Assembly: GCA_035048495.1 (NCBI GenBank)
Contig: CM068543.1
Location: 30,724,096-30,788,095 of the forward strand
Direction of reading: 5' to 3'
Origin: Euptelea pleiosperma
Taxonomy: Eukaryota > Streptophyta > Magnoliopsida > Ranunculales > Eupteleaceae
Length of the DNA: 64,000 nt
A program made the position numbers and the translations under genes. Below the pieces are notes generated by a model. That model was given only the letters and a program-made list of their open reading frames with translations, made no database searches and had not been told where the DNA came from. Positions 47,301-56,789 of this stretch are shown here, piece by piece (position 1 is the first letter of the stretch; each line of letters begins with the position of its first letter).

Positions 47301-50300
47301 GGACTAATAGTTAAAGCAAAGATCAGATCAGAGGTGCAATTGAAGGTTTTAAAACTAAAGCAGAGCGCCCTATCATCTCCAATTCATTGATGATACCATC
47401 TCCTTCAATAAAGCATCACACAGTCAACTTAGATATCTGAAATGTGTCCTCAGATGGTTTGAAGCGACTTCTAGGCTTCGGATAAATCTGAAGAAGAGTA
47501 GCATTTTTGGTGTAGGTGAGGTGGTCGATTTGGAGGAACTTGCTGGTAGTTGGGGTTTGTAGAGTGGGAACCTTTCCATATTCTTACCCTGGTCTCCCCT
47601 TAAGGCCCTCTATAAATCTAAGGCCATATAAAGATTTGAGATGAGGCTAGCTTTGTGGGAATGTAAATACCTTTCTAAACATGGGAAGGTGACTCTCGTC
47701 AAAAGCATACTTTCGAGCCTTCCACTATATTTTTTTCTCTTAACCATTCCGAGTAGTGTGGCCAACAGGTTAGAGAGACTAATGGGGAATTTTTTATGGC
47801 ATGGGAAGGGGGTGAGAAGAAATATCATCTTGTGGATTGGAATTTCATTTGCACGCTAAAGAAGGGAGGAGGCCTGGGTTTTTGTCAGCTGAGGGTTATG
47901 AACACTGCCCTACTAGGCAAGTGATTATGACGTTTTGGGGAGGGAAAAGATAAAATATAGAGAAGGGTTGTGCCTTGTAGATTTGGGGTAAACACCTTAG
48001 GTGAGAGAGTGACTAGGTTTGGTCGTCTTATAGAGTGGGCTTGTGGAATGGTATCTAAAGCCTATGAAAGTTTCAATAAGGGGATTCGTTATAAAATAGG
48101 GGTGGAGGATTGAGCGAGGTTTTGGGAGGATATTTGGTGCGGAGAAAAGTCTCTCTGGGGGCTTCCCTGCTCTCTATGCTATTTCGGACTCTAAAGACAT
48201 TGTTGTTACAGATTGTATTGGGAATGGGGTGGGTGGTAACAGCTAAAACCTAGGTTTCAGAAGAAATTTCAATGACTAGGAGTTGGATGCCTTATCTCGG
48301 CTAGTTGTGAGGCTGGATTCTTTTCTAGGTTTGGAGGCACGGGTTGATAGTCGGGTTTGGAAGTGGGACGCGGACGTTGATGATAGATAAAATTCTCACT
48401 TACAACCATCTCATGAAGAGAGGTAAGTTTGGGCCGAATGTTATCTTTGTATGTAGAGCTTCTGAAGAATTCGTTCCCCCTTTTTTTTGCATTGTCCCCT
48501 TAGTAGTGAAGTGTGGGGAGAATTTCTTAGACTGTCTGCGATATTATGGGTAATGCTCAGTATTGCCAAAATCTCTTCTCTTCATGGCATTGATAGGCAT
48601 TTGAGAGTAGGGGACAGATTTTGTGGCGTTTTCTCCCTTTGTTGTGTGCTGAATTTTGTGGAAGGGGGGGAAATAGTAGGATCTTTGATGACAAGGTTGG
48701 AAGGCTGAATGACATTATTACAAGGGTTGGCACTGCTGTTTTATTTTTGTTCAGCCCCTTTTAAGGATTTTAAGGGATTGAGTTTTGAGCATTTTATTTT
48801 TAGATGGGACGAGGTTCTATTGGTGATAGGCTTTGCTTTTTGTAATGCCTTTGAAGTTTTGAGAGATTCTCCCTCTCTTACTTCAGGTTTCTCCTTTGTA
48901 TAGTGGGGTGTTTCCCCTTCTCTTAATACATTTTACCTTATCAAATATATATATAGGAGATAGGGATTTCCTTTCTCTTTGAAAAGAAGACCCTGCACTT
49001 TTCTCTTCACCATACTTTCCTCTCTTCTTCACTGAGAAGACAAAGCAGCACAACAGCCAAAAAATTTGCTTTTGGTAGGAGCAACAGATAAAGTCAGCTT
49101 ATTCTTCTTGCTTGTGACATCAGCAGCACATTCGTGCTACTCTATAGCCGAAAATAGGTTCTTCTTGCTTGTGCCTGAGAACAGGTGTGCAGTAGCAGCT
49201 GTTGTTGACTATTGTGGACAGACATTCAATTCCTCTTCTTCTTCTTTCCCTTTTTTTTTTTGCATTATATTATTTGAAGAGAACTATCTAAGAATAAACT
49301 TCATTAAAGAGGCAAAAGCCAAGCCGAAACAGGGGAAACAGCTATATAGGTCAAGGAGACCTACTAAAGGCTGAAACCAAACAAAGAGCAAGAAGGAGGG
49401 AAAAAAAGGGGAAAAAACAAAAGGGGCTTCAAGCATCCCTAGAACAAAGAAGGTCCCAACAAAAGACGAAATCTTCAAAAAAAAAAGCCATCTACATTCC
49501 AAGAGCCCCTTTGACCATACAAATACCATCCCCTTGATGCTAAGGATGATCGATTGCAAGTCTAAATAAAAAGGAATTCTGGTCGCCTAATCGATGCCTA
49601 GGTTACCTCTGGGAAACCATGTTGCTTGCCTCTCGCCTAGCTCCTTTGACTACACTAGCAAAAACCATATGCCGATCCAAATCAAATTGGATAATGAGTT
49701 TTGAAAGACTGTTAGTGGATTGTGTAACCAACTATTAACCTATGTAACAAGGACACAACATTTTTAGGGTTTTTTGTTGTGTCAGACACATCAACATCCT
49801 GACATGTATCCCCGTGGCACCACTTATTTTAATGATTTTTTACTAAATAAATGATTTGTAAAAGGGGGTTGGTGTGTTACACCTCCATACAGTGCTTTGT
49901 CAAGTTGTAAAATACAGCTATAGTTGTTTGATAGTCTTCCCTCTTATAAATCTACTTATAACTATAATCTTTTTTTTTTTTTATCAGTTATAACTATAAT
50001 CTTATAGGATAGCTCCATTGCTTATAGCAATGTTTTCTTTTACTTACCATATATTTCTTTCCTTATTTTTATTGAAAAAACTTTGATTTATATATAACTA
50101 AAATATTATCAGGTAAACAAATGTGTCTGCCTGTCGAGCTTCTTGAAGATGCTGTGTTGGACACCGACACATGTGTCCGTTTCCTTGTTACATAGCTATT
50201 AATAGATAATTAATTAAACTCATGAATGAAGGCACCATATAGGAAAAGAGTGCAAGAGGCCAAGAAGTCACGAAAAGTAGTCTTAGATGTCACAGATAAA

Positions 50301-53300
50301 AGATACATATGCAATAGTGAAACATATTGCTCATTGTAATATTCCTCGTCCTCCAAAAATTCCAAAGCACCAAAAAACCTCTAAATTCCTTGTGTTGCCA
50401 ATTACTTGTAAATTATTCGGCAATTCCTCAGTGTATGTATATCACAATGTATATGACAACAAAATCAAGCATATTATGTAAACTTACCTAATTAAAAGAG
50501 ATATTTCTTATTGTTTTATATTAATGGTCAAACTTTCCAATCTTAAATACCGGTCACTACACCATTCACAAAGTAGATGTTTTATTTACAACCTAGAAAC
50601 AACTATGTAATTTTGTACCACGAGACATTCATTGTAGAACCCTATAACTTCAAAAGTGACAAATTAGTATAGAATAAATTCGCTAAAATAATGAACTATT
50701 AATTGTACTCCAAGAATAAATCATGAACGAATTGCAAATAAATATGAATAATTATGATGATGATGATAATAGAATTGAATGAAGGAATGGGATTCGTGCA
50801 ACCGATCCCATATAGCTGGGATAAGGCTTATGATGATGACACCACAATATAATTCGAGTAAAATACACTTTTACAACTTATAACAAAGCTTGAACAAACA
50901 AGACAAGGAGAAAGGTGGAATCAATAAGAGATGCAACCAAGTGCTTGTTCATCCCTGCTAAAAGGAACAATGAAGTTACAAAATCTGAGATACAGTAGCA
51001 ATGAAGCAAGAGATAGGAATAGTCAAACAATCATAACCAATTACAGTCCAAGACAGAAAATAAGTCATTCAAAATTTTATTTTATTTTTTATAAGTAAAT
51101 AGTATATTTCACAAAAAAGGGGCAGATGAAGACCCCAGAAAAACAACTTAAAAGGGCTTCCAGAGAAGGACCCTAAAACAAAGCTATATACACATCACGA
51201 AAGTGGGGACTCATCCAACATCTCTTTAGGTAAAAGGATCAAAGAAACAACCTCTAAACTCGAAAGAGGCAGATGACTAAAGATACAAAAGAGCCTTAAC
51301 TTTCAACACCACACTAGGAATGTCTTCTTCAACCCCTTTAAAGATACGAGAATTTATCTCCTTCCAGATCGCCACACGATGGCAAAAGGAAGGATTATCC
51401 ATGGAAATCTTCGTCTTCCTTTGAAAATCTCCACCGCATTTCCTTGGATCACACTGATCACTTTACCCGGCACCACGTAAGCATAATCAAAATTGGAAGA
51501 AAAAAATATGACTGATGGAAAATGTGAAGGGACAATGGATGAGCAGATGATCTACTTACTCAGCATTGGACTTGCACATAAAGCATCTATTCGGCAACAT
51601 CATCCCCCTACTATTCAAGTGGTCCACAATCAAAATCTTGTCTAGACTGGGCAGTCCAAACAAATAATAACACTTTCAACGGAATAGGAACCCCCCAAAT
51701 GAGAGACAGGGGAAAGGAATCCTAACCCGTTGGCCTAAGAGGAGAGAAGAAAGATCTAACAGAGAAAATGCCTTTAGGGTCCCATCTCCAAATCCTCTTA
51801 TCCAGCTCTGACGATAACAAAGGCTCGTTTCCCACTCTAAACAGCAAGGCAGCAAAACAGTGCACCTCCCAATCGTTAAGATTCCTCCTGAAACCAAAGT
51901 TTCAAGAAACATCTTCACATGTTCTCTCAACACAATCCTAAACCAAAGCTCCTTTAAGGTCCGACATGTGGTAAAGAGTAGGCAAAAAATTCTGTAACGA
52001 TTCTTCTCCACACCAAGAATCCTCCCAAAATCGAATCCTGCCACCCCGACCTACTTTGTAGTGAATGCCCATAGAACAACAAAAATACGGTTGTTCCTCT
52101 CTCTCCAAACCACCCGTAAAACAGAAAAAAGGAAGGATGCACCATAAATATCTGCCTCTACCACTGAAAATGTTCTGTCGGCTGCCTTGAATAACTCCAA
52201 TCACCTTTCCTGGGAGCACAAACTCCAATCCAAAAAGAGAGAAGAAGATCTGCCAAATGATATAAGTGAAAGGGCAATGAAAAAGAAGATGATCTATTAT
52301 CTCTACACTCGATTTGCATAAGACACATCTGTTCGGCAACATCATACCCCTATTATTCAGATGGTCGACGGTCAAAATCTTGTCTAGGCTGGCCGTCCAC
52401 ACGAAAAAAGCCACCTTAGAAGGCACAGGGGCCCCCCTCATGCTAGACACAGGGAAAAACTTAGAGCCCTCCGATTTCAACTTCATGTAAAAAGAACTAA
52501 CTGAAAAAGTTCCTCTTTTATCCCATCTCCAACACCTTCTATCCTCCTCAGAAGCCTGTGAAGAGTACTCCCCCACTGTAGACAGAAGAGATCCAAGACT
52601 CCATTTCCCAGTAATTAATGTTTCTTCTAAAACCAAAATTCCAAGAAACTATGCCGTCTGAACAAACCATACAATCTATAACCTTAGCCTCCTTCCAGTC
52701 CGATATTAGATATAGACCAGGAAAGGCCCTCTGAAGGGACTCTTCTCCACACCAAAGATCTTCCCAGAAGCGTACCTTATCCCCTTTTCCTACCTCGTAC
52801 CTAATACCCTTCCAGAATTTTTCTCGAACCTTCTAGATCCCTTTCCAGACACCAACTCCATAAGAGAGTGAAGTCACTCCACCAAACCTCCCATTTAACT
52901 GCTCCCCATGGTTACCTCCTATCACTTTACACCATAAACTACCATCTTCCTCGCCTATCCTCCACCACCATTTCCCTAACAAGGTTACATTCATTTCTCT
53001 CATAGATCGGAATCCCAATCCTCCTTCCTTTTTAGACTTAAAAATAGAAGCCCAATCTACCAAGTGAAATTTGTGGACGTCTTGTCTACCTTCCCAGAGG
53101 AAATCTCTCATCAACTTTTCCAAGAAAGAGGCTACCTTTGCTGGAATAGAGAATAAGGAGAGGTAATAGATAGGCAAACTAGATAGAGTACTCCTACCAC
53201 CTTTGGAAAGATATCGCTTTTTCCAGGTCCCTAGCCTTTTGCCAAACCTCTCCAGCATCGGATCACAAATCGACTTATCCTTGTACTTGGCCCCCAACAG

Positions 53301-54713
53301 AAGTCCCAAGAATGAAGTAGGGAAAGTCCCAACCTTGCAACCCAAACTTTCAGCCATCCCTGATATATCATTCTGCACACCCACCCCAAACACCTCACTT
53401 TTAGCCAAATTGATCCTAAGACCAAACACAACCTCAAAGCATCGAAGAATGCATCGGAAGTATCTCAGTTGTCAATGATTTGCCTGGGTGAAGAAGATCG
53501 TATCATCTGCAAATTGGAGATGGGATATCATTGGACCCTGACTTGTCCACTATTGATAAAAACCTATCACTTATTCTTCCAACACTTGTCCACTATCTAT
53601 CGAATCTTATTGACTACTATACCTACCCCGTTTCTAGTATGTTACCTCATTTGTTTAAAAGCTTGTAACCAGTCCTAGAGAAGGAAGAATAAAGTAGCCA
53701 TACCCAAAATCACATTTCTTTTTATTATTATCTCCATGACTATAAAGCGAAAGGCTGATTTTAGGGTTTTAAACTGAAACACGCATGGCACTTAAATGGT
53801 TTCAATAAAAGTAAATGGGCAGTTTCAACTTTTCCAACTTCAAAATTTTGCTTTTCCGACTCTCCCTTGAGCTGCCACAATTTACAGATTTGCCCCACCA
53901 AATTAATCCTCCAGAATTGCCCCTTCATTTGATAAATTTCCAAAACTGTCCTTATTTTACCAGTGTTTCCAAAAACTACCGTTTTGGTTTAAATTTCCTA
54001 TTTTGCCACCTCTTCCATAACGCCCCTACAATCACTCACTTGTGAGGCACATACCACCTATGGCAATTAGTAAAATTGCAGGCTGAGTTGAGTTGTTTTC
54101 AAATCAATCAAGTCTCAAACAAATCGGTGTCTGCAAAATCACATTAATTGTCACAAATGTAGTAACTGACTCACACTCTCCATTGACACAAAATCTCGAG
54201 AACTCTCAATTCGCACTGACCTGTTGGAGTTATATGCAACTGCTTGGTATCCTGTTTGTTGTTTGAAGGCAAATATTTGATAATTAAATGTTTGCAATGA
54301 CAAACATTTGTTGGAAAGATATTCATATGGTTGGGGAGGGGAGAGCTTTTGGGGGAGACCAAGGGCCACCAGAGAGTCATTTACCTATTGTTTGCAGCCA
54401 CTTTTTTGGCTGCAAACACTAACACTTTTTGGCAAAAAAAAATTATTGGGTCTAAGGCAAATATTTGTTAGATGCTGCGCCACGAAGCACATACAAATAC
54501 CACAGTAGTTTGCGCGCAAACATTTGTAGTGCTACCAAAAGGGCTAATCCACAAAGAGACTATAACAAAGTGTTCATCCTAGGTATAATTTTATATTAAA
54601 GAATTAAAAAAAAAAAACACACTGAGGAGCATCCCAAATGAACAAAAACCAGCAAAATTATTCAGAACGAAATTATGAGATAACAATACAAAATTACGAA
54701 CAAAAAAAATGAA

Positions 54714-54759
<46 letters not shown>

Positions 54760-55236
54760 AAGTCACCCCAGGAGAGAGATCGAAACCGATAGCATTCGTC
54801 CCCACTCCAGACAATAGCAACAGAGGGTGATTCCTGGGAGGCGCCTACAATATATAAACAAACAAATAATTAACAAAAATTAAAAGAAATTAAAATTAAA
54901 AAAAAAAAAATGGATGAGGTAGGTGACCTCGGGAGAAGGGTTATAGCGCCATAGCGCAAGTCTCCATTCGGTGTTTGGGACGGAAACATAGTGAAGCTCG
55001 TCGGCCGTACAGATCGAAGGCTTGCTCGTCGTCTTCTTCTTCTGAATTTCTTCTTCACCGGCAATAGAGGATGAGGAGAATGCCCTCACTCTCACCGTCA
55101 CCAACCTCAACGAAGAGAATGACGCACGCGCCGAAGGACGACACGTGGCTATGCCCAAGGGAATGGTGGGGCTGAGGTGACATAAGCTAGCTGCTATTTG
55201 CAGCGCCGAACGAAGGTCCGGTTGAAGAACATGCAT
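35378..55236 (-). CDS. alpha/beta-hydrolase-fold protein, nine exons, 593 residues
   Basis: Exons (minus strand) are 55236-54928, 54844-54767, 44145-43462, 43239-43137, 40752-40652, 40531-40357, 35956-35786, 35672-35572 and 35437-35378. All introns are GT-AG and the lengths sum to 594 codons ending in TAA. Residues 1-60 are rich in Ser, Arg and Ala with almost no acidic residues, like an organelle transit peptide. A conserved block follows (ADELHYVSVPN, WRLALWRY), then LLLLSGVGTNAIGFDLSPG and FETWILEVRGAG. Residues about 200-340 are probably helical, possibly coiled coil. The nucleophile elbow GHSMGG puts Ser378 as the likely nucleophile, Asp529 or Asp531 in GDQDLICPP as the acid, and His563 or His566 in GPHYAHYDL as the base. 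The structure matches, from memory, Arabidopsis At1g73750/At1g15060 (UCP031088 hydrolase-like). The substrate is unknown. Exon 8 was given the acceptor at 35673-35674 because it keeps the family spacing AVYETVK. An alternative acceptor just upstream would add two residues. Introns 2, 4 and 6 carry transposable elements. Confidence 0.92.
35957..37296. other. left part of hydrolase intron 6, no element recognised
   Basis: The minus-strand open frame 36786-37085 and the overlapping frame 36794-36985 have no domain I recognise. The rest is non-coding. It may hold decayed retroelement sequence. Confidence 0.35.
37297..39571 (-). mobile_element. probable solo LTR in hydrolase intron 6
   Basis: A 2.3 kb non-coding block that, on the minus strand, begins TGTTGGAGTAACC and ends GGCGTGATACA, the TG...CA form of LTRs. 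It has a TATAAATA box at about 39079-39087 on the minus strand, in the promoter position. At about 38125-38265 it contains two or three diverged units of about 70 bp with AAGGGGTCT and GAGACAACGCCTGAT. AATTAATTAATTAAATAAATAA-like low-complexity sequence lies at 38740-38820. Flanking 5-mers do not match, so the boundaries and the LTR call are tentative. Confidence 0.4.
39572..40356. other. right part of hydrolase intron 6
   Basis: AT-rich. There is a short TACA repeat at about 40024-40043 and a C/T-rich stretch at 40080-40145 followed by ATGGTATCAAAGCA, which resembles a copia primer-binding site (TGGTATCAGAGC), so a copia LTR edge may lie here. No coding remnant follows on the plus strand. 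Confidence 0.35.
41138..41232 (+). mobile_element. 3' tail of an RTE-type LINE
   Basis: It encodes DRIEWRNRIRAADP, then a Trp-Asp ending, and finishes in GATGATGATGA-like repeats. This is the usual end of plant RTE elements. Only the last hundred bases or so are recognisable. It lies in hydrolase intron 4. Confidence 0.65.
41345..41745 (-). mobile_element. L1-type LINE 3' end, 5'-truncated
   Basis: The minus-strand frame 41471-41740 ends an L1 ORF2: LPFAIIWGLWRERNQRVFEGK cut here to IIWGLWRERNQRVFEGK, then IILNIKGLMFLWSKVFLECRG shortened to NIKGLMFLWS. The T-rich left end (41341-41348) is the reversed poly-A side. The insertion lies in intron 4 of the hydrolase, in the same orientation as the gene. 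Confidence 0.75.
41935..42226. mobile_element. foldback MITE, complete copy of the shared unit
   Basis: The left arm contains CATATGGATGTTTTGCCAATCC and GTGGACCTACAAACCAAAA, here shortened to GGATGTTTTGCCAATCC, and the right arm is its near-perfect inverse (TTTTGGTTTGTAGGTCCAC, GGATTGGCAAAATATCC). The centre carries CCATTTCATGGGTTGATTTTAAC. The order equals that of the unit inside the hAT element at 14.4 kb. It begins near GAGCCACGTGGCACA. The right counterpart is eroded. No target duplication was found. Confidence 0.7.
42227..43136. other. right part of hydrolase intron 4
   Basis: No element was identified. An A/T-rich stretch with AATAATAATAAT and GATGATAAT words spans 42720-42835. Confidence 0.35.
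44586..48946 (+). mobile_element. L1-type LINE in hydrolase intron 2, with 15-bp target duplication
   Basis: Flanked by the perfect direct repeat ATATATATAGGAGAT (44571-44585 and 48947-48961). It begins within an ORF1-like tail (5'-truncated). The endonuclease open frame 45178-45939 shows GILWENKM, FISIYGPNDKK, the GGDFNV motif, LDRSLVSS and SDHVPIM. RT pieces follow from 46300: LKSLKVKIKKC, CKIDMEKTYDCID, GLRQAD, then FIDD in place of the usual FADD (about 47382-47395). The thumb is at 47641-47860 and zinc-knuckle sequence at 48340-48560. A C11 run at about 47286-47297 breaks the RT. A second LINE tail (45971-46268) is nested in it. The element is antisense to the host gene and dead. Confidence 0.85.
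45971..46268 (-). mobile_element. LINE 3' tail nested in the larger LINE
   Basis: A 298-bp insertion starting with a T-run (reversed poly-A). It is flanked by the direct repeat GGTTGCTT (45963-45970 and 46269-46276). Its minus strand reads as an L1 terminal piece (MEWNSRIFKGK-like, about 46190-46230). Removing it restores similarity between the endonuclease end and the RT start of the host LINE. Confidence 0.8.
48962..49254. other. short plus-strand open region, not recognised
   Basis: A plus-strand open frame runs 49066-49374, but it extends into the adjacent antisense LINE tail and has no known domain, so I take it as chance. Confidence 0.35.
49255..49565 (-). mobile_element. L1-type LINE 3' end, strongly 5'-truncated
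   Basis: The minus strand reads SIILSIKGMVFVWSKGLLECR, shortened here to IKGMVFVWSKGLLECR, followed by non-coding 3' sequence and a reversed poly-A (T11 at about 49250-49261). It resembles the insertion at 41.35-41.75 kb. Confidence 0.7.
49566..50754. other. hydrolase intron 2, no element recognised
   Basis: AT-rich sequence. AACTATAATCTTATA-like words duplicated around a T-run (49960-50005) look like a target-site duplication around a tiny poly-T remnant: CTTATAACTATAATCTT at 49944-49970 and TTATAACTATAATCTTATAG at 49986-50005. Confidence 0.35.
50755..50840 (+). mobile_element. 3' tail of an RTE-type LINE
   Basis: Contains AATTGAATGAAGGAATGGG, CGTGCAACCGATCCC and GGGATAAGGCTTATGATGATGA in the order of the RTE tail at 41138. 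It ends in GATGATGA. Confidence 0.65.
51085..53535 (-). mobile_element. L1-type LINE, RT from FADD onward, with duplicated 3' domain
   Basis: The minus strand starts with the RT catalytic motif FADDTIFF (about 53480-53505). It continues with FGLRINLAKSEVFGVG, FLGLLLGAKYKD and WEGRQD (52833-53429), then GIRYEVG...RFWEDLWCGEESL (about 52740-52810) and a zf-RVT region (52150-52640) with LPNRCVLCKSS. Instead of the normal ending, a second copy of the same region starts at about 52075 (GIHYKVGRGGRIRFWEDSWCGEESL, shortened to GRIRFWEDSWCGEESL) and runs to a tail at about 51085. The palm upstream of FADD and the endonuclease are absent. Stops interrupt it. It lies in hydrolase intron 2 in the gene's own orientation. 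Confidence 0.75.
53536..54716. other. hydrolase intron 2, no gene; contains a perfect hairpin
   Basis: No coding remnant. At 54390-54417 GTTTGCAGCCA and its exact inverse TGGCTGCAAAC are separated by 6 bases. Nearby GGCAAATATTTG occurs twice in direct orientation (about 54268 and 54458), with related AAACATTTGT words, suggesting a small foldback repeat from about 54240 to 54530. Confidence 0.4.
54717..54754 (+). repeat. AG/CT dinucleotide repeat beside the exon 2 donor
   Basis: About 19 AG units on the plus strand, equal to CT units on the gene strand, beginning 13 bases inside intron 2. Confidence 0.95.
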
Positions 55237-55699
55237 TTTCCTTCCTTCTCCTTCAGATTTTCTTCTTCCTTCCTTCGCAGTTTCGATTGCTGCTTGCGGT
55301 ATGGTACGGAGTACGGCCTCCTGACACAGTTATGATTCCATTTCTCTTCTCCGCTTTGATAACGCGCGAGACAACTTTAAGGTCGGCTCGTTTTTTTGCG
55401 CCTCTTTTCCAAAAATCGCCTCTATGATATTTATAACCCGTTCAGTGTAAGCAGGGGCATTTCAGTCACTTTAAAACCTTTTACGCATAAAACGTTTTTT
55501 TTTTAATTACACGTGATGCGCGTGTCTCTCCGCGAGTATAATTTTTTGAATTGGTAAGATCCAACCAATAGATTGGTATTGATGGACACAAGGCCTGGAT
55601 GACAATGATGTTTTGATTTCTCCACAGAACTTGTCGCGTTTGAGATTAATAATGCCTATCTCATCTTACATTTGACTTTTTTGATAGATTCAGGAGAGA
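55237..55699 (-). promoter_or_regulatory. upstream region of the hydrolase gene
   Basis: On the gene's strand the sequence directly upstream of the start codon is GAAGGAAGGAAAATGC-like and purine-rich, read from 55237-55285. No certain TATA box; ATTATAAATAT-like sequence lies near 55428-55440 in reverse. No competing gene was seen. Confidence 0.35.
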
Positions 55700-56400
55700 G
55701 GTCATCCCAATAATCATAAGCTTTATTCCCAATGATATGGGTCAGCTACACAAATCTTGGTCATCCATTCAAATATGTTTAAACCCATTTTTTTTTGGCA
55801 ATGCATAATTCTTAAGAGTCGGGGGCATCCGCGGACTTATATTTCTTTACAGAAATTTTCACCAACATTTCGGCCGTCGATTCTGAGAATCCAACAGTGG
55901 TTGGCATTGTTGAGCTGGCATTCACTATTGTCAAAGCAAAACCACCATTAGATTCTCGGAATGGACACTCGATATATCCGCGGATCCAAACACAATTCTT
56001 AAAATCTTTTTTTTTAAATCCCAATCCACATTCATTGTGGCTTCTCATGGTCTTTTCAGACATTTCAACTTGCACATTCCTCCCCACTAGTGCTCTCATT
56101 GGTCTTTGTTATACATAACCCAATCATCTCAATTTATCTTTTCTGATTTTGCCATATATCAGAGCTATCCATTCGTAAATATGTTGTTTTTTGATTGTCC
56201 AATATTTTGCTCTATATATTATCGCGGATCTTATTGTTGTTTTGTAGAAATTTTCTTTTAATTTGATTGGTATGCTCAATCATATACTACTCTACAAGCA
56301 CATCTCCACTTTATCCACTCATCTTTAATTTCGTGGACGATATACCCTCCTTAATCTCTTTGTCCTTATGAATAATAACCCAAAATAACGAAATTATGCA
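55700..56400 (-). mobile_element. RTE-type LINE, C-terminal end, interrupted
   Basis: The minus strand at 56110-56400 resembles the RTE RT C-terminus (IKRKFLQNNNKIRDNI against the usual LKGKFYRTTIRPAMLYG). The RTE 3' tail (GAATGGATGACC, GTAGCTGACCCATATCATTGGG) follows at 55700-55775. The piece between, about 55790-56105, does not fit the RTE and carries CATCCGCGGA near its left end and ATCCGCGGAT near its right, so it may be another insertion with short inverted ends. The limits are approximate. Confidence 0.5.
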
Positions 56401-56567
56401 GTTTTTATTAATTAGCAGGTCAATCTCTATGTGCGTCATTGTTGAAATGGATTACATGTACTCTCTCTTGGTTTGACCTATTTTAGAACCTTTGGACCCT
56501 AAACCATTCATTTAGGCTGTAGTTTTGCATTTACATTTTCTCTGATCTCATCAACTATAATATCATG

Positions 56568-56789
56568 TGTGACGAATTATAAGATCGAGTCAAATTACTC
56601 GATCCACTAATCGTGCAAAGACTCAACTGAATCCCCTATTCTCTATCTTCTGTTTCATTCCTTTTGAATTTTAAATTACTTCCCTCTATAGCAGATCGGG
56701 AACTTATCCCCTCCAAAATCAGTTGGATCCCAACGTGTATAAATCAAGTGTAAACTCTTAATACATTCAAGGAAAATCATTACTCTTTA
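56568..56789 (+). repeat. 5' LTR of small Ty1-copia element
   Basis: 222 bp, starting TGTGACGAATTATAAG and ending ATTACTCTTTA. The initiator-methionine-type primer-binding site TGGTATCAGAGC starts directly after it (56790). It matches the 3' LTR at all but 9 positions. Confidence 0.9.
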
